A stretch of 64,000 nt of DNA from Cristatella mucedo (taxonomy: Eukaryota; Bryozoa; Phylactolaemata; Cristatellidae). The DNA lies in the NCBI GenBank assembly GCA_009760855.2, contig WPIO01000151.1, positions 696,001 through 760,000 on the forward strand, read 5' to 3'. The translations under genes were made by a program, and so were the position numbers. The stretch's first letter is position 1. The number at the start of each line of letters is the position of its first letter. The notes beneath the pieces are model-generated. The model had not been told where the DNA came from. It saw nothing but the letters and a program-made list of their open reading frames with translations, and did no database searches. This document shows, piece after piece, positions 11,573-22,700 of this stretch.

Positions 11573-11913
11573 TGAACTTCTGCACAAGTTTCAGACTCCT
11601 CAGGACAATTACTGAAGAGTCGTTGGATATAGAAGCACTTGGTTTGCAAGTCCTCGACTATTTAGCTCACTTCCACGATTCTTGGGCACTGACGTCTTCT
11701 CTGCACCTGCACTGCTGACCCTGGCTCATTCTTTTTAGTAAAAAATAAAGGTTAGCTACATCAACAGGCCGACCGTTCAACGCGGGTAGGGACTAGCTAC
11801 TCGCCGAGTCGGGAACTGGCTTCTGTCCGTACTTGCACTCAGCTAAACAAATTCCATCAAGCAAGATAGCAGTCCTCTCAGCTTCGCCTGTGCACCGGTG
11901 ATCTTTCTTTGCT

Positions 11914-12472
11914 TGTGAGCCGCGATGGCACATTAGGTAAGACGGTTGCTTTTCACGACCTCTGTTCCGAGGTCGTGGGTTCGAGTCCTGCGGTAGACGA
12001 TTCTGTATAGCCGCTGCAAGCGTTGGCGATAGCCGTAAAGGCTCTGTGGTTTGTGGTTCTCTCTGCATGACTCAGATCGCTGGGAACGCCGGCACATTGC
12101 CGGTTCAGGCAGACCGGTAGTGCCCTAAACCACCCCAGGGTCTAACAGCTGGTGGCTGTGGCCTGGGGACAGGCCGGCGCCCAGCTGTGATCTGGCGGCT
12201 GTGGTTTATCCACAGGCCGGCTTTGTCCTCCCGCCAACTCGCGGGATGAGTTTTGCCTGGGAGGGAGTGGGGGCAGAGGAGGGAACGCCAACCTGGGAGA
12301 GAGCAGGGTGTCAGGGGGAGCGCTGCAGGTGCACGCGAGAATATACGTTCCTGCGAACCAGCTTCGGTTTTCTGCCTGCTTCCGCGTACGTACTCAGTTG
12401 GATGAGCATTGTTTAATTTACAAGCTCTTCTGTCGCTATGCAAAAGAGGTCGTTAAATCAGCTAGTGTTTTT
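11914..12472 (+). mobile_element. SINE-D copy split by a 378-base insert
   Basis: The first part (11914-12045) has the head, the hairpin and GGTTCGAGTCC. The second part (12424-12472) resumes at GCTCTTCTGTCGCTATGCAA and ends TTAAATCAGCTAGTGTTTTT. GCTCT is present on both sides of the insert, 12046-12423. Confidence 0.75.
12046..12423. mobile_element. Unidentified insert in SINE-D with 5-base duplication
   Basis: The insert is flanked by GCTCT direct repeats (12041-12045 and 12424-12428), as expected of a target-site duplication. It contains two similar GGCTGTGG...ACAGGCCGGC units (about 12152-12225) and no recognisable protein or terminal inverted repeat. Confidence 0.45.
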
Positions 12473-12519
12473 TGGCTTTTTGTGCTTACCTATGCATTAT
12501 TCCGTGAATGTTTATGTAG

Positions 12520-14785
12520 CTGAGTTCACGGGTGGTGGCCTATTCCCACTACAGCCCCCTGCGATGAACATGACACTCAGGAGTGCTCTTGACAAGCATG
12601 CTCCCGTTCGCTCTATCCGTGTTCAAAGTCGTCGAGATTGCTTTCAATTTACAAAAAAACTCCTTAAGATGCGCCGTGTTAAGCGCAGGCTGGAACGTCG
12701 TTTCAAGAAATCGGGGTCTGAGGCAGACCTAGTCAATTTTAAAGACTTCCTTCGAGTTTACACCCGAAAGCTTAAAAAAGCCAGGGCTTCTTTTTTCATT
12801 AGAAAACTGAATTCCTGCCAGTCGGACACTAAACAGATTTATAAGACAGTAAACCATTTACTGGCCAATGCTGTCAGGTCTGACTCCCCAGATATTAAGG
12901 GCTCAGCCGAAAAGTTTTCAGCCTTCTTTACTGAAAAAATTGTGCACATTCGTGCCTCTATTAAGCCCCCTCCGACCAAAGCAATCGCCGTTCCTCAACC
13001 TGTGACCTTTCTTAAAAGGTTCTCTGATGTTTCTGCCTGTGATGTGGCTGCCTTAATAAGGTCTAGCAAAAAGAGCTTGTCTCCTGAAGACCCTATACCT
13101 TCATCTCTGTGGTCTTCACTTGCAGACCAACTTAGCCCTGCCATAACCAAGATTGTTAATGCTTCTTTGGGAAAAGGGGTCGTCCCCAAGTCCTTCAAAT
13201 CGGCAATCGTTAGACCTATTCTTAAAAAGCCTGGATTAGACACAGAGGTCCTAGCAAACTATCGTCCAGTTTCCCTTCTTCCGTTCTTATCAAAGATTCT
13301 TGAAAAAATTGTTGCTAAGCAGCTAGTTGAACATATGGAAAATAATGGAATGTCAGAAACATTTCAATCAGGTTTCAAGAGGCAGCACTCTACTGAAACT
13401 GCTCTCCTCCGTGTTAACAATGACATTCTACGTGGCAACGACGACGGGAATGTCACTGCCCTAGCTCTGCTAGATCTGTCTGCTGCCTTCGACACCATTG
13501 ATCACGAAGTTCTGCTTGAACGATTGAGAACAACGATCGGTCTGGCAGACGAAGCACTGGCGTGGTTTAAATCATACTTGTCTGATCGTGTTCAATCCGT
13601 GTCGTGTGGGGGTCAGGTCTCAGACATGAGAAGGGTCACCTGTGGAGTCCCTCAAGGGTCTGTACTTGGTCCCTTGCTGTTCTCTATTTATACGCAACCT
13701 CTGGGAAAAGTGATTTAGGCCCATGGAATAGGATATCACTTCTATGCTGACGATACTCAGTTGTATTTGTCATTTAAACCGTCGGAATCTGCTGCAGCAA
13801 CTGAGAAACTGAATGCTTGCCTTGCCGATATTCGATCATGGATGTCGGAAAACTTCCTGAAATTAAATGACGATAAAACCGAACTGCTTCTAATAGGACA
13901 CCCTAAGCGTGTGGCTGGATTAAAAGGCTTTGCTGTTCTAATAGGTGATGCTATTGTGCGACCTTCACCACATGCTCGTAATCTAGGTGTCGTGTTCGAC
14001 AGCTGCCTCAATTTCAAAAGCTTCATTCAGAAGACTGCCTCTACAGCTAGCCATCACATCCGATCCCTATCCAAGATTAGAAGCTGTCTCCCACAGTGGC
14101 TTGTAAAAAATTTAACTAGCTCTTTGTTCTGTCTCGGCTTGATTATTGTAATTCCCTTTTGGCTGGGCTGCCAAAGAAAGCAACTAGACCACTGCAGCTG
14201 ACTATGAATATGGCTGCAAGGCTGGTCTTCAAGTCCCAGCGGTTTGAGCACGTGTCGCCTTTGCTGAAAGAGCTAGGATGGTTGCCGTTTGAGCAAAGGA
14301 TACAGAGCAAAGTTCTTACGCTGACCCACAAGGCCCGCCACGGCTTGGCTCCTTCGTACCTAGCTGAACTGCTGCATCAGTTTCAGCCTGTTCGCGCCCT
14401 CAGGTCCTGTGTGGACAATAAATTAGCTGTCCCATCCCTCCGCTTAAAGACAGTTGGCGACAGAAGCTTTAGCTCTGCAGGTCCTAGACTGTGGAATTCG
14501 CTTCCACAATTCTTACGCAACGACAACTACTCTCCTACTGCCTACTATGGCACATCTTTTTCAGCGGTCCTGAGCTGCTACTTCCACGCTACTCACTACC
14601 TCAACTGCTCTTCTGACTCTGCTATGCTTGCCACTTTCTCTTTGTTGAGTGAGACGAGGTCTGTTGGCTACCGAATGCGTACAGAAAGCCGCTTAGGCTG
14701 TGAGTGCGCTATACAAAACTCTCCTGCGTAACACCCACATGGTCTTTATGACTTTGTGGAGTTACTGACGGAGATACATACATGC
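12520..14785 (+). mobile_element. LINE-A copy 1, L2/CR1-type reverse transcriptase, nearly intact
   Basis: The frame from 12540 carries reverse-transcriptase blocks in order: NYRPVSLLPFLSKILEK, FQSGFKRQHSTETALL, LDLSAAFDTIDH (motif A), GVPQGSVLGPLLFSIYT (motif B), FYADDTQLY (catalytic, about 13740) and LKLNDDKTELL. A TAG at 13716-13718 interrupts just before the catalytic motif. A frameshift near 14120 moves the frame to one that ends at 14731 (GPRLWNSLPQFLRND...). The endonuclease half is missing, so the copy is 5'-truncated. The 3' UTR ends in GGAGATACAT repeats. It is the best template here for family A. Confidence 0.9.
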
Positions 14786-15284
14786 ATACTATCTATACCC
14801 GTTCTTGGTCATAAAACGGGCCCTCCGGCTACAGTATTCAAGGTTGATCGACCGGGTACACAACGCTTTATATAATACACACGCGTGCGCTATATAAAGG
14901 GGGAACTAGACAGGTCTACAGGGGAATCCTACACAAAGTACACTATCGGGGCGCAAGACGATGCATCAAGCGCGAACATTCGTGTTGGTTGTTCAATCGG
15001 CTTCCGCAGTCCCGCCGTTGTACCGACTCCGTTCCGACAGTACGAGCGTACGCCGTGAAAGATCCGGCTAGCTGAGTAACTGCTTGGCTAGTCGGAGCCG
15101 ACGTCTACCGCAGACAAGAGTTTCCGCCGAAAGATGCCAACTCACAGGGGGGCCACGAACACGCTGCAAGGGGAGCGAGGAATATACAAGTCACAACAAC
15201 GAGCGTGCTATCCAGCTAGAAGTTTTCCGACATCCAGGATCGAATGTCGGCAAGGCAAGCATTCAGTTTCTCAGTTGCTGCAGC
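14786..15284 (+). other. CpG-rich block with TATA boxes between two LINE-A copies
   Basis: After the LINE-A tail the composition becomes CpG-rich. GCTTTATATAATAC and GCGCTATATAAAGG are TATA-like, with the second followed by GC-rich, gene-start-like sequence. It matches neither SINE family and encodes nothing recognisable. Candidates are a solo LTR, the promoter region of another element, or a host promoter. Confidence 0.35.
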
Positions 15285-15722
15285 AGTTACTTAGCTGAAC
15301 TGCTGCACCAGTTTCAGCCTCCTCGTGCCCTCAGGTCCTATATGGGCAATAAATTTGCTGTTCCATTTCTCCGCTTAAAGACCGTTGGCGATAGAAGCTT
15401 TAGCTCTGCACGTCCCAGACTGTGGAACTCGCCTCCACAATTCTTACGTAACGACAACTGCTCTCCTGCTGCCGACTACGGCTCATCCTATTCAGCGGTC
15501 CTGAGCTGCTACTTCCATGCTACTCACTACCTCAATTGCTCTCCTGACTCTGCTATGCTTCACACTTTCTCTTTGTTGGGTGAGACGAAGTCTGTTGGCC
15601 ACCGAATGCGTACCAAAAGCCGCTTAGGCTGTGAGTTCGCTATACAAAACTCTCCCGCGTAACGGCCACATAATCTTTATGGCTTTGCGGGGTTACAGAC
15701 AGAGATACATTACATTACATTA
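15285..15722 (+). mobile_element. LINE-A copy 2, 3' end
   Basis: The sequence encodes the last part of the LINE-A protein (YLAELLHQFQPPRALRS, PRLWNSPPQFLRND) to its stop at 15662. The 3' UTR ends in the (ACATT)n tail. It lies 500 bases after copy 1 in the same direction, separated by an unassigned CpG-rich block. Confidence 0.85.
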
Positions 15723-17185
15723 TGACAGTGATTATCTGGTGATGCCCAGGTGAAAAGGTAGGAGGTAAAGATAAATGTGAGGGCTTAACGTGCCAAACGC
15801 AGCCGAGAGATTCAAGAGAGACTGAGCCAAATTCAAAATTCCTGAAAAGGCCGTAATAAGCCCACAGTTGTATTTCTGAGGAGTGATAACCTTTCTCTAG
15901 CGGCATGAGAGAAGCTAATCACTGAAACACGTAAAGAGAGAGATTTGGCTCTGTTAGAGCGCTATGAAAAATATGGTTGTCACCATCAGTTTTATAAGGA
16001 GCAGTCTTCTTAGACTGCGATGTGAGGTTCTCGAGAGGCCAACGTGAGAGTGTAAATAGAAAGGCCTAAGGTCAGCATGAGAGGGCTCGAAGGTAAATAG
16101 AAGCATAGAACTGGAGAAGAAGGGCGAAGCGTTCAACCGTCTTGCTTGCTTACAAAGATTTTACAAAAGATATACGAGTGCACCCGGCGAAGATCGCCTG
16201 AGATGGAGACGACCTAGAAGCGGTTAGGAAGATACTAAGATTGGCTGCAAAGTTCCCAGCCCTCAAGCTGCCCATTGATTCTAGGCTCATTGGCTGATAC
16301 TCTGGAACTTTCTAGCACTTGCTCCGGCTCGGATGATCGATGTGATCTGATAAAATCTATCAAATCAATCTATAAATCGATCAAAGTAATGCCTCGGAAC
16401 TGCCGTCACATCACTCGCACTTATAACTCTAACTGCGTAGCTGTACGTCTTACTAAAGTGATGCTAAAATTACACCCGATGCTCAAGGCTTATGCTTTAT
16501 CGGTATGCTTTGTCCTTAATGTGGTTATGCATGTTTTAGTTGTGCATGCTGTTACAATTAATTATAATTATATTTACAGTTTTAGTTAGTGACAACCGTG
16601 CTTTTCAGCCAGCGCGAAGCGTCTAGAATAAGATTTATTTTTTTAAAGGAGGGGTAAGAAGGATGCCTATATTCTTTTTATTGAAAATTTGAAACTGATA
16701 TTCAATCTAAATTTTGAAATTTACCGTCAAGCCTGAATACAGATAAATAAACACACAAGTAAAATTGGCTGACTGTTTTGATCAAAAGTAGGCTACTGTA
16801 TAGTGATAAAGCTGGGCTAGTTAGTGGAACAATAGTAATAATAGTGCTACGATTGTCCGTGACGCCAGTGCAAAGCCAATGGAAGCTGCTCTCGAGATTT
16901 ATGATGACGTTTCTAAGCTACATAATCGAGGTGCAATAGTGATGAGGCGTAGAACCCACGTATCGTGCCTTCTCTTTACACATTCTTTTTCTATCTCATT
17001 ATAAAACGTCATTTTTTTGGCGCTACCGCGTGCTTTTCTTCGAGGCGGTATGATGGTGACTGTTCTAGCTTTGACTCACGATGTTTCCCTAGGCCACGGA
17101 TTCGCTTTCAAACAGTTAAGCAGACAGACCACGCGGCTTTCCTTCGAGCATGCGAGCTTCGAGTCGTATGTCCTAATGACCTTAC
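15723..17185. other. No gene recognised downstream of the sodium-channel exons
   Basis: I searched the minus strand for an S5/pore exon (VVNAL..IPSI, FWLIFSIMGV) and found none. Confidence 0.4.
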
Positions 17186-17311
17186 CTTCATACCTTCCCA
17201 TCGAGAGACAGCACGAAGAGGACGAAGGACTCTAAACGTCCACAGGGCTTTGAGAAATGTGAGGTTCTGCAGGCCTGGGATTGAACTCATAATTATATCA
17301 AAAACGGATAT
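17186..17311 (-). pseudogene. Voltage-gated sodium channel domain III exon (S3 end and S4 voltage sensor)
   Basis: This 42-codon exon has a textbook acceptor (GTTTTGCTGTTTTTCAG) and donor (GTAAGG), phase 0 at both ends. It encodes a short S3/S4 loop and the sensor KALWTFRVLRPLRAVSRWEG with MK. RALRPLRAxSRxxGM is the hallmark of sodium-channel domain III. One gating arginine of the family pattern is tryptophan here (TGG, one C-to-T step from CGG). It belongs with 18830-19002 and joins it in frame. No following S5 exon was seen below 17186. Confidence 0.75.
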
Positions 17312-17433
17312 CTGAAAAACAGCAAAACAAGCTTTTGCTATAATCGCAGGCAAATGGTATGGCTGACCGTTCAGATTTTAGCTACGTCGAACTTTATTTA
17401 GGTCAATAGAACGTCAATCGATAAGCAAGAGCT

Positions 17434-17437
<4 letters not shown>

Positions 17438-17499
<62 letters not shown>

Positions 17500-17508
17500 G
17501 AGAGAGAC
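17438..17508. repeat. (GA)n microsatellite
   Basis: AG dinucleotides with one GGG interruption, lying between the two sodium-channel exons. Confidence 0.95.
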
Positions 17509-18220
17509 AAGGAAGAGAGATGGCGATAGCGAGTCTGACTAACTCACTTATGTCGTAACTTTTATTGTCAGCAGTCCGAGTGTAATGCAGCCACGGAGCT
17601 GCCTTAGGACGTTCCGCAATAAGGATAATTCAAGTGACCATTCCAGAAACCTCAGGAGGCCAAGAACCTATGCAGTACTTTAAACTAAGTGAAAGTTCAA
17701 GCGTAGCCTTCTTCCTTCTTGCTCGTTTCGACTGAGCCAGTGCTCCAAGATTATTTCACATACAACCAAATACGAATAGTAATCTTCACCTACCTAGCCA
17801 TCCAAGATCGTATTAAACTAGCTTAATTGGAAACGGAATTCACAAAGGGATATATTCAGACGAAATAAGCTATAGTGTGAGGTAAGCGAAATTAGAAGCT
17901 ACTCGGTTGCAGCCCCAGCAGTTACCAGTTCCAAGTGCTGTGCGCAATTGTTGACCAAGCTTAGCAGGGCTTAGAAATACGCAATTACTAAAGAATACTA
18001 CGCCTAAGACCACAGTTCACGGTAATCACATTTGGCATGCAAAATAAAGAGGATGCTCCAAAAAGCTATTACAAGAATCAAGTAAAAATGAGAAAGGAAA
18101 CTGTCTATTATGGCCTAGTGCATTTAGTATTCGTTTTACAACTGGTCCTAGAACAGCGATTATCTGCTGGCACTTCAGAACACAGATCGTGGGCGTGAGT
18201 CATGCAACAGAAAATGCCTC

Positions 18221-18330
<110 letters not shown>

Positions 18331-18829
18331 GTAGGTGTGACAGCCGCCAAATCTGGTTTACCGCTAACTCAACGACGCTGTTTAATTAGCTAAGGTTTGA
18401 TTTTCTTTGCTTTTTATCGGCTATACAGTCCTTATTGTTCGGTGGGTACAAGGGGCTATTCGGATTTGTTTTATTAGCCATTCCTGGAAAAACCACTAAC
18501 AATGGTATGTAGACGGTAAGATATTCGACACGAAATATGAACGCAAATTCAGAATCGGGGATGTGAGAGTGTAGCCACTGAAGGATTTCTGGTCCGTGGG
18601 ATTACTTTGGTCATCCAATAAAAATAAAATTAATGAGAAATTCAAAGACTGAATGTATAATCGTGAGTGATAGATAGTTCTTGAGGAGATTAGCTGAGAT
18701 TGGCCATGGCTCGCACAGGAATGAGGGCTGAGTGACTGAACAGGCTCGGGCCGTCAGCACTGAGCTGCCAATAGGGGTCGCTGCTTTATCTTCTTTGCAA
18801 AAGAACATGCGATCTAGCCTAGCACTTAC

Positions 18830-19002
18830 CGTGACTATCGTCCCATCCAATTAGCCCCAGCCAGACTTCAAGTACTTTTGAAATCCCAGCCCAAACAACT
18901 TAAGGGTCATCTCAATGATGAAGACTGTTGCGAAGACGATGTTGGTAATATTCAGAATAGTAACCAATAATTGCCTTTGGTATATATACACATCCTCCAG
19001 GG
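18830..19002 (-). pseudogene. Voltage-gated sodium channel domain III exon (S1 end to S3 start) with in-frame TAA
   Basis: Between a TACACTAG acceptor and a GTAAGT donor lie 173 nt in frame with the next exon. They encode ALEDVYIYQR, then a hydrophobic S2 (NIVFATVFIIEMTLKLFGLG) and KYLKSGWG-stop-LDGTIVT. This matches sodium-channel domain III (AxEDxxxxQR ... FxxEMxxK...GF..YF..AWCWLD). The TAA at 18851-18853 falls exactly where the family has the tryptophan of CWLD, and the preceding cysteine is glycine. No S5, pore or other channel domain was found elsewhere. It is probably a decaying unprocessed gene fragment. A sequencing error or an edited codon is possible. Confidence 0.75.
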
Positions 19003-20370
19003 CTAGTGTACAATATTGGAGGGGATCGTGGAGAATGGCTCCAAAATGGCTTCGAAACGCGGCTCTCACCAAGCATAGCACTCGCAAAGATAGATCGCTC
19101 ACGGGGAATAGATCGAGATCAAACGAATGTGGTGCGACTGGGGACTGATGCTCTGGAAGAGCCTCCACTTGCTGAATGCGGCTGGACAGCTTGATGTTCA
19201 GACAGCTTTCGTGGGCCACCTTCGCCTATCCATGAACTTTGGCCTCGCCAAAGTTCGCCAGGTTGGCGTGGCAAGCCATGCACTTAGGCATAATAGATCA
19301 ACTACAACGGATCCTGGCTGAGAATCCCAATAGATGGCGCTACCAGGAGCGGTCGTCGGATCGGTGGAGCGACGTGCCTGGGCCGTGGGCTCGCCACTCC
19401 CTCACCTGCCTTGCCGGTCCGGCGGTTGAGAATGAGCTGCACACACGCGATGCTAATCCTGCAACGGTTATTTAAAAGGAGCCATTTGACACCTGGCGGA
19501 CGTCGTTCAGAGAAAGAGAGACGAAGAAGAGTGAGTAACTGAGAGCGAGTGAGAGAGTTGAGAGTAGGCAAGAGTGCAAGTATGTGGAAGATCGAGCAAG
19601 GATGTGAGAATGCTCAGGTGTACGACGAGGCAGATTGAGACGGTGCGTCTACGGCTAGGACGCGAGGGAGGAACGAAAGCACTCCGCCCCAGTGCAAGTC
19701 GGCAGCTCCAGATCGCGGCCGCAGCCATGTGACGACCCAGAGGCTTCGAAGACGTTGCAGCCTCCAGCGATTAGTGGCCGAGTGCAAATTATTCTGCTGC
19801 AGTGTGCTAGCCGCTCGTGTCCTGATGTCTAGGTAGGCTTGGCGCTAGGTGGGGATCAGGTGAGGGGTCTCGGTCAGGATGCATCTCGCAGTCCATTTGT
19901 TCGTGCATGCTAGTTAGGTTAGCGTTCCCAGTAGACCCGGCAGTAGGTAGACCAGTGCAGCTGAGGCCGTAGGGGCGATTGACCCGGTGTGTCACTGGCG
20001 TAAGCGACTTGAATGTGGCTTGAAGAAGTAGCCCGGGAACGCCGCGCCGAGACTGACGAACACACCACTAACATCCCCACCGAATACATTGTAGCCACCA
20101 GGCCCCGCTAGAGGCCGCGTTTGATTCCGATTTGCTTTCAGAAGCCCCCTAGCGTAAGTTAAAAAGGCGAGGTACGCTTGCCTCATGGTCGCTGCCACCC
20201 CCAATGGGGGGCTAAAGGGGAAACAGGCAAGACCGCAGTCGCTACTCGTCCGCCATGGAGGGTTTGGCTGCTTCGGCTGACGTCTAACTAAAAAACCCCA
20301 CATTTACACACTGCTTGCGGCCATTATCGAATCTGAACCTCTGACGATTGCTTGGCCACTGGGTGAGGTG
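19003..20370. other. No gene recognised upstream of the sodium-channel exons
   Basis: No S1 or domain II exon was seen on the minus strand. GAGA-rich sequence lies at 19500-19560 and a GC-richer block at 19660-20260. Confidence 0.4.
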
Positions 20371-20535
20371 CAATGATGGCACATTAGGTAAGGCGGTTGC
20401 TTTCACGACCTCGGTCCCGAGGTCGTGGGTTCGATTCCTGCAGTGGGCGATTCTATATCGCCACTGCAAGCGGTGGTGATAGCCGTAAAGGCTCTTCTGT
20501 CGCTATACAAAAAGAAACTGTTTAATCAGCTAGGA
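20371..20535 (+). mobile_element. SINE-D copy, full length
   Basis: GATGGCACATTAGGTAAGGC, the perfect hairpin CACGACCTCG-GTCC-CGAGGTCGTG, B box GGTTCGATTCC, GCAAGCGGTGGTGATAGCCG and TCTTCTGTCGCTATACAAAA are all present. This is the cleanest copy. Confidence 0.9.
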
Positions 20536-20554
20536 ATTATGATTATTATAATGT

Positions 20555-22700
20555 AACGTAAGGTAATGTATCTCCGTCTGTTACTCCCCACAGCCACAAA
20601 GATTAAGTGGGTGTTACGCAGGAGAGTTTTCTATAGCTCACTCAGAGCCTAAGCAGCTTTTGGTACCCAATCGGTAGCCAACAGACTTCACCTCACGTAA
20701 CAAAGAGAAAGTGGGAAGCATAGCTGATTCAGAAGGGCAGTTGATCTAGCGGTTAGTATGGAAGTAGAAGCTCAGGACGACTGGAAAGGATGTGCCACAA
20801 TCGGCCGCATGAGTATATGTTGTTGCGTAAGAATTGTGGAAGTTAGTTCCACAGTATAGGACCTGCAAAGATAAAGCTTCTGTCGCCAATGGGCTTAAAG
20901 CGGAGGAATGGAACATCTAATTTATTGTCCACACAGGACCTGATGGCGCGAGGAGGCTAAAACTGGTGCAGCAGTTCAGAAAGATATGGAGGAGCCAAGC
21001 CGTGGCGGGCCTTGTGGGTCAGCGTTAAAACTTGACTCTGTATCCGTTGATCAACCGGAAGCCATTTGAGCTCTTTCAGCAAAGGAGGCACATGTTCAAG
21101 CCTCTGGGATTTTTAAACTAGCCTTGCAGCGATATTCATCACCGGCTGCAGTAGCCTAGTGGCTTTTGTCGGTAGCGGACCGCAATGGAATGGCATGCAT
21201 CTAACAGAGACAAAAACTGAGCTAATTAAATTTTTGCAAGCTACCGTGGTAGACAATCCCTAATCTTAGATAGGGACCGACCGTGATGGTTAGCAGTTGA
21301 GGTGTCTTCTTAATGAAACTTTCAAAATCTAGGCATTTTCTAAAGACGGCACCTAAATTTCGAGCACACGGTAACAGTCGCACAACGGCACCACTTATCA
21401 GAAGGGCAAAGTCTTCCAGTTCCACTCGCTTTAGGGTACGTGTCCTATGAGTAGCAGTTCCGTTTGATCATCCTTAAGTCTAAGGAAACTTGCCTAAATC
21501 TAGGATCGAATGCGTTTTGTTTATCAGTTGCTACAGCAGATTCCAACAATTGAAATAGTAAATACAGCTGATTATCGTCAACGTAAAAGTGGCAGCCTAT
21601 TCTTTGGGCCCGAATCACTTTCTCCAGAGGTTCATTGTAAGTGGAGAATCAGCCTTGTGGGATTCCACAGATAGCTGGTCTGTCGGATGAGACCTTCTCC
21701 TCGATTGTTCAAGTAGGATACCGTGATATATATTGTCGATGGCAGCTGGTAGATGGATCTAGCAGCACTAGGTTAGCGACATTCTCTTCAACGTTGCTAC
21801 ATAGGATGTCGCTGATTACTCGGAGGAGAGCAGTTTCAATGGAGTGGAATCTGCCGGTTGAACCCCGACTGAAATTTTTCTCACATATGCATCATTTATG
21901 CATTTTCAATGTGCGTTACAAGCTACTTGCCGAAATATTTTCAAGAATCTTTGACAAAAAAGGAAGATGGAAACTCGGCGATAGTTTGCAAGGACCTCTA
22001 CATCGAATCCAGGCTTTTTAAGTATCGGCCTAACGATGGTTGATATGAAGTACTTATGTACCACCCCCTTTCCAGAGTAGCATTACAAATCTCACTTATG
22101 GCTGGACTAAATTTGTCTGCCAGTGAAGACCACTGACGGGATGGTATAGGGTCTTCTAAAGACAAGCTCTTTTTACTGGACTTTAAAAAAGTAGCCATAT
22201 CGCATGCAGCAACCTCGGAAAACCTATTAAGCAAGGTCACATGTTGCGTCACAACAATTGCTTTAGTCGTACGGGCTTTAGGAGGCACGAATGTTGGCAA
22301 TTGCTTTAGTGAAGACGGCTGAAAACATGTCGGCCATGCCGTTAATATCTAGATATTGAGAACTGTCTGAATAGTTCACCGTAAATATATTTTGCGTCCA
22401 ACTTGCACGATTTCAGTTTTCGAGTGAAAAAAGAGCGCCCTGTCTTTCTAAGCTTCAGATGTCGACTCGGTTCTCCAGGTCTTTAAAATCGGTTAAATCT
22501 TCATCAGACACGGACTTCTTAAAGCGGCGTTTAAGCTGGTGCTTAACACGATGCATCTTGTGAAGTTTCTGTCGGTAAATTGAGCCGAATCCTTGTGACT
22601 CTGTACACCGAAAAAATGTAAGGCAGCTTGCTCTTTAAAGGCTTGCTTCTTACGGCTCACGTGCACTGCAGTGAGGCATAAGGTGGAGACATGGAATAGC
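20555..22700 (-). mobile_element. LINE-A copy 4, antisense, degraded
   Basis: Read on the minus strand, the 3' tail (20560-20640), the terminal protein segment and reverse-transcriptase pieces follow in order up to a counterpart of the copy 1 N-terminus near 22640 (SHKDSAQFTDRNFTR). Many stops and frameshifts are present. SINE-D copy 20371-20535 abuts its tail. Confidence 0.8.
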
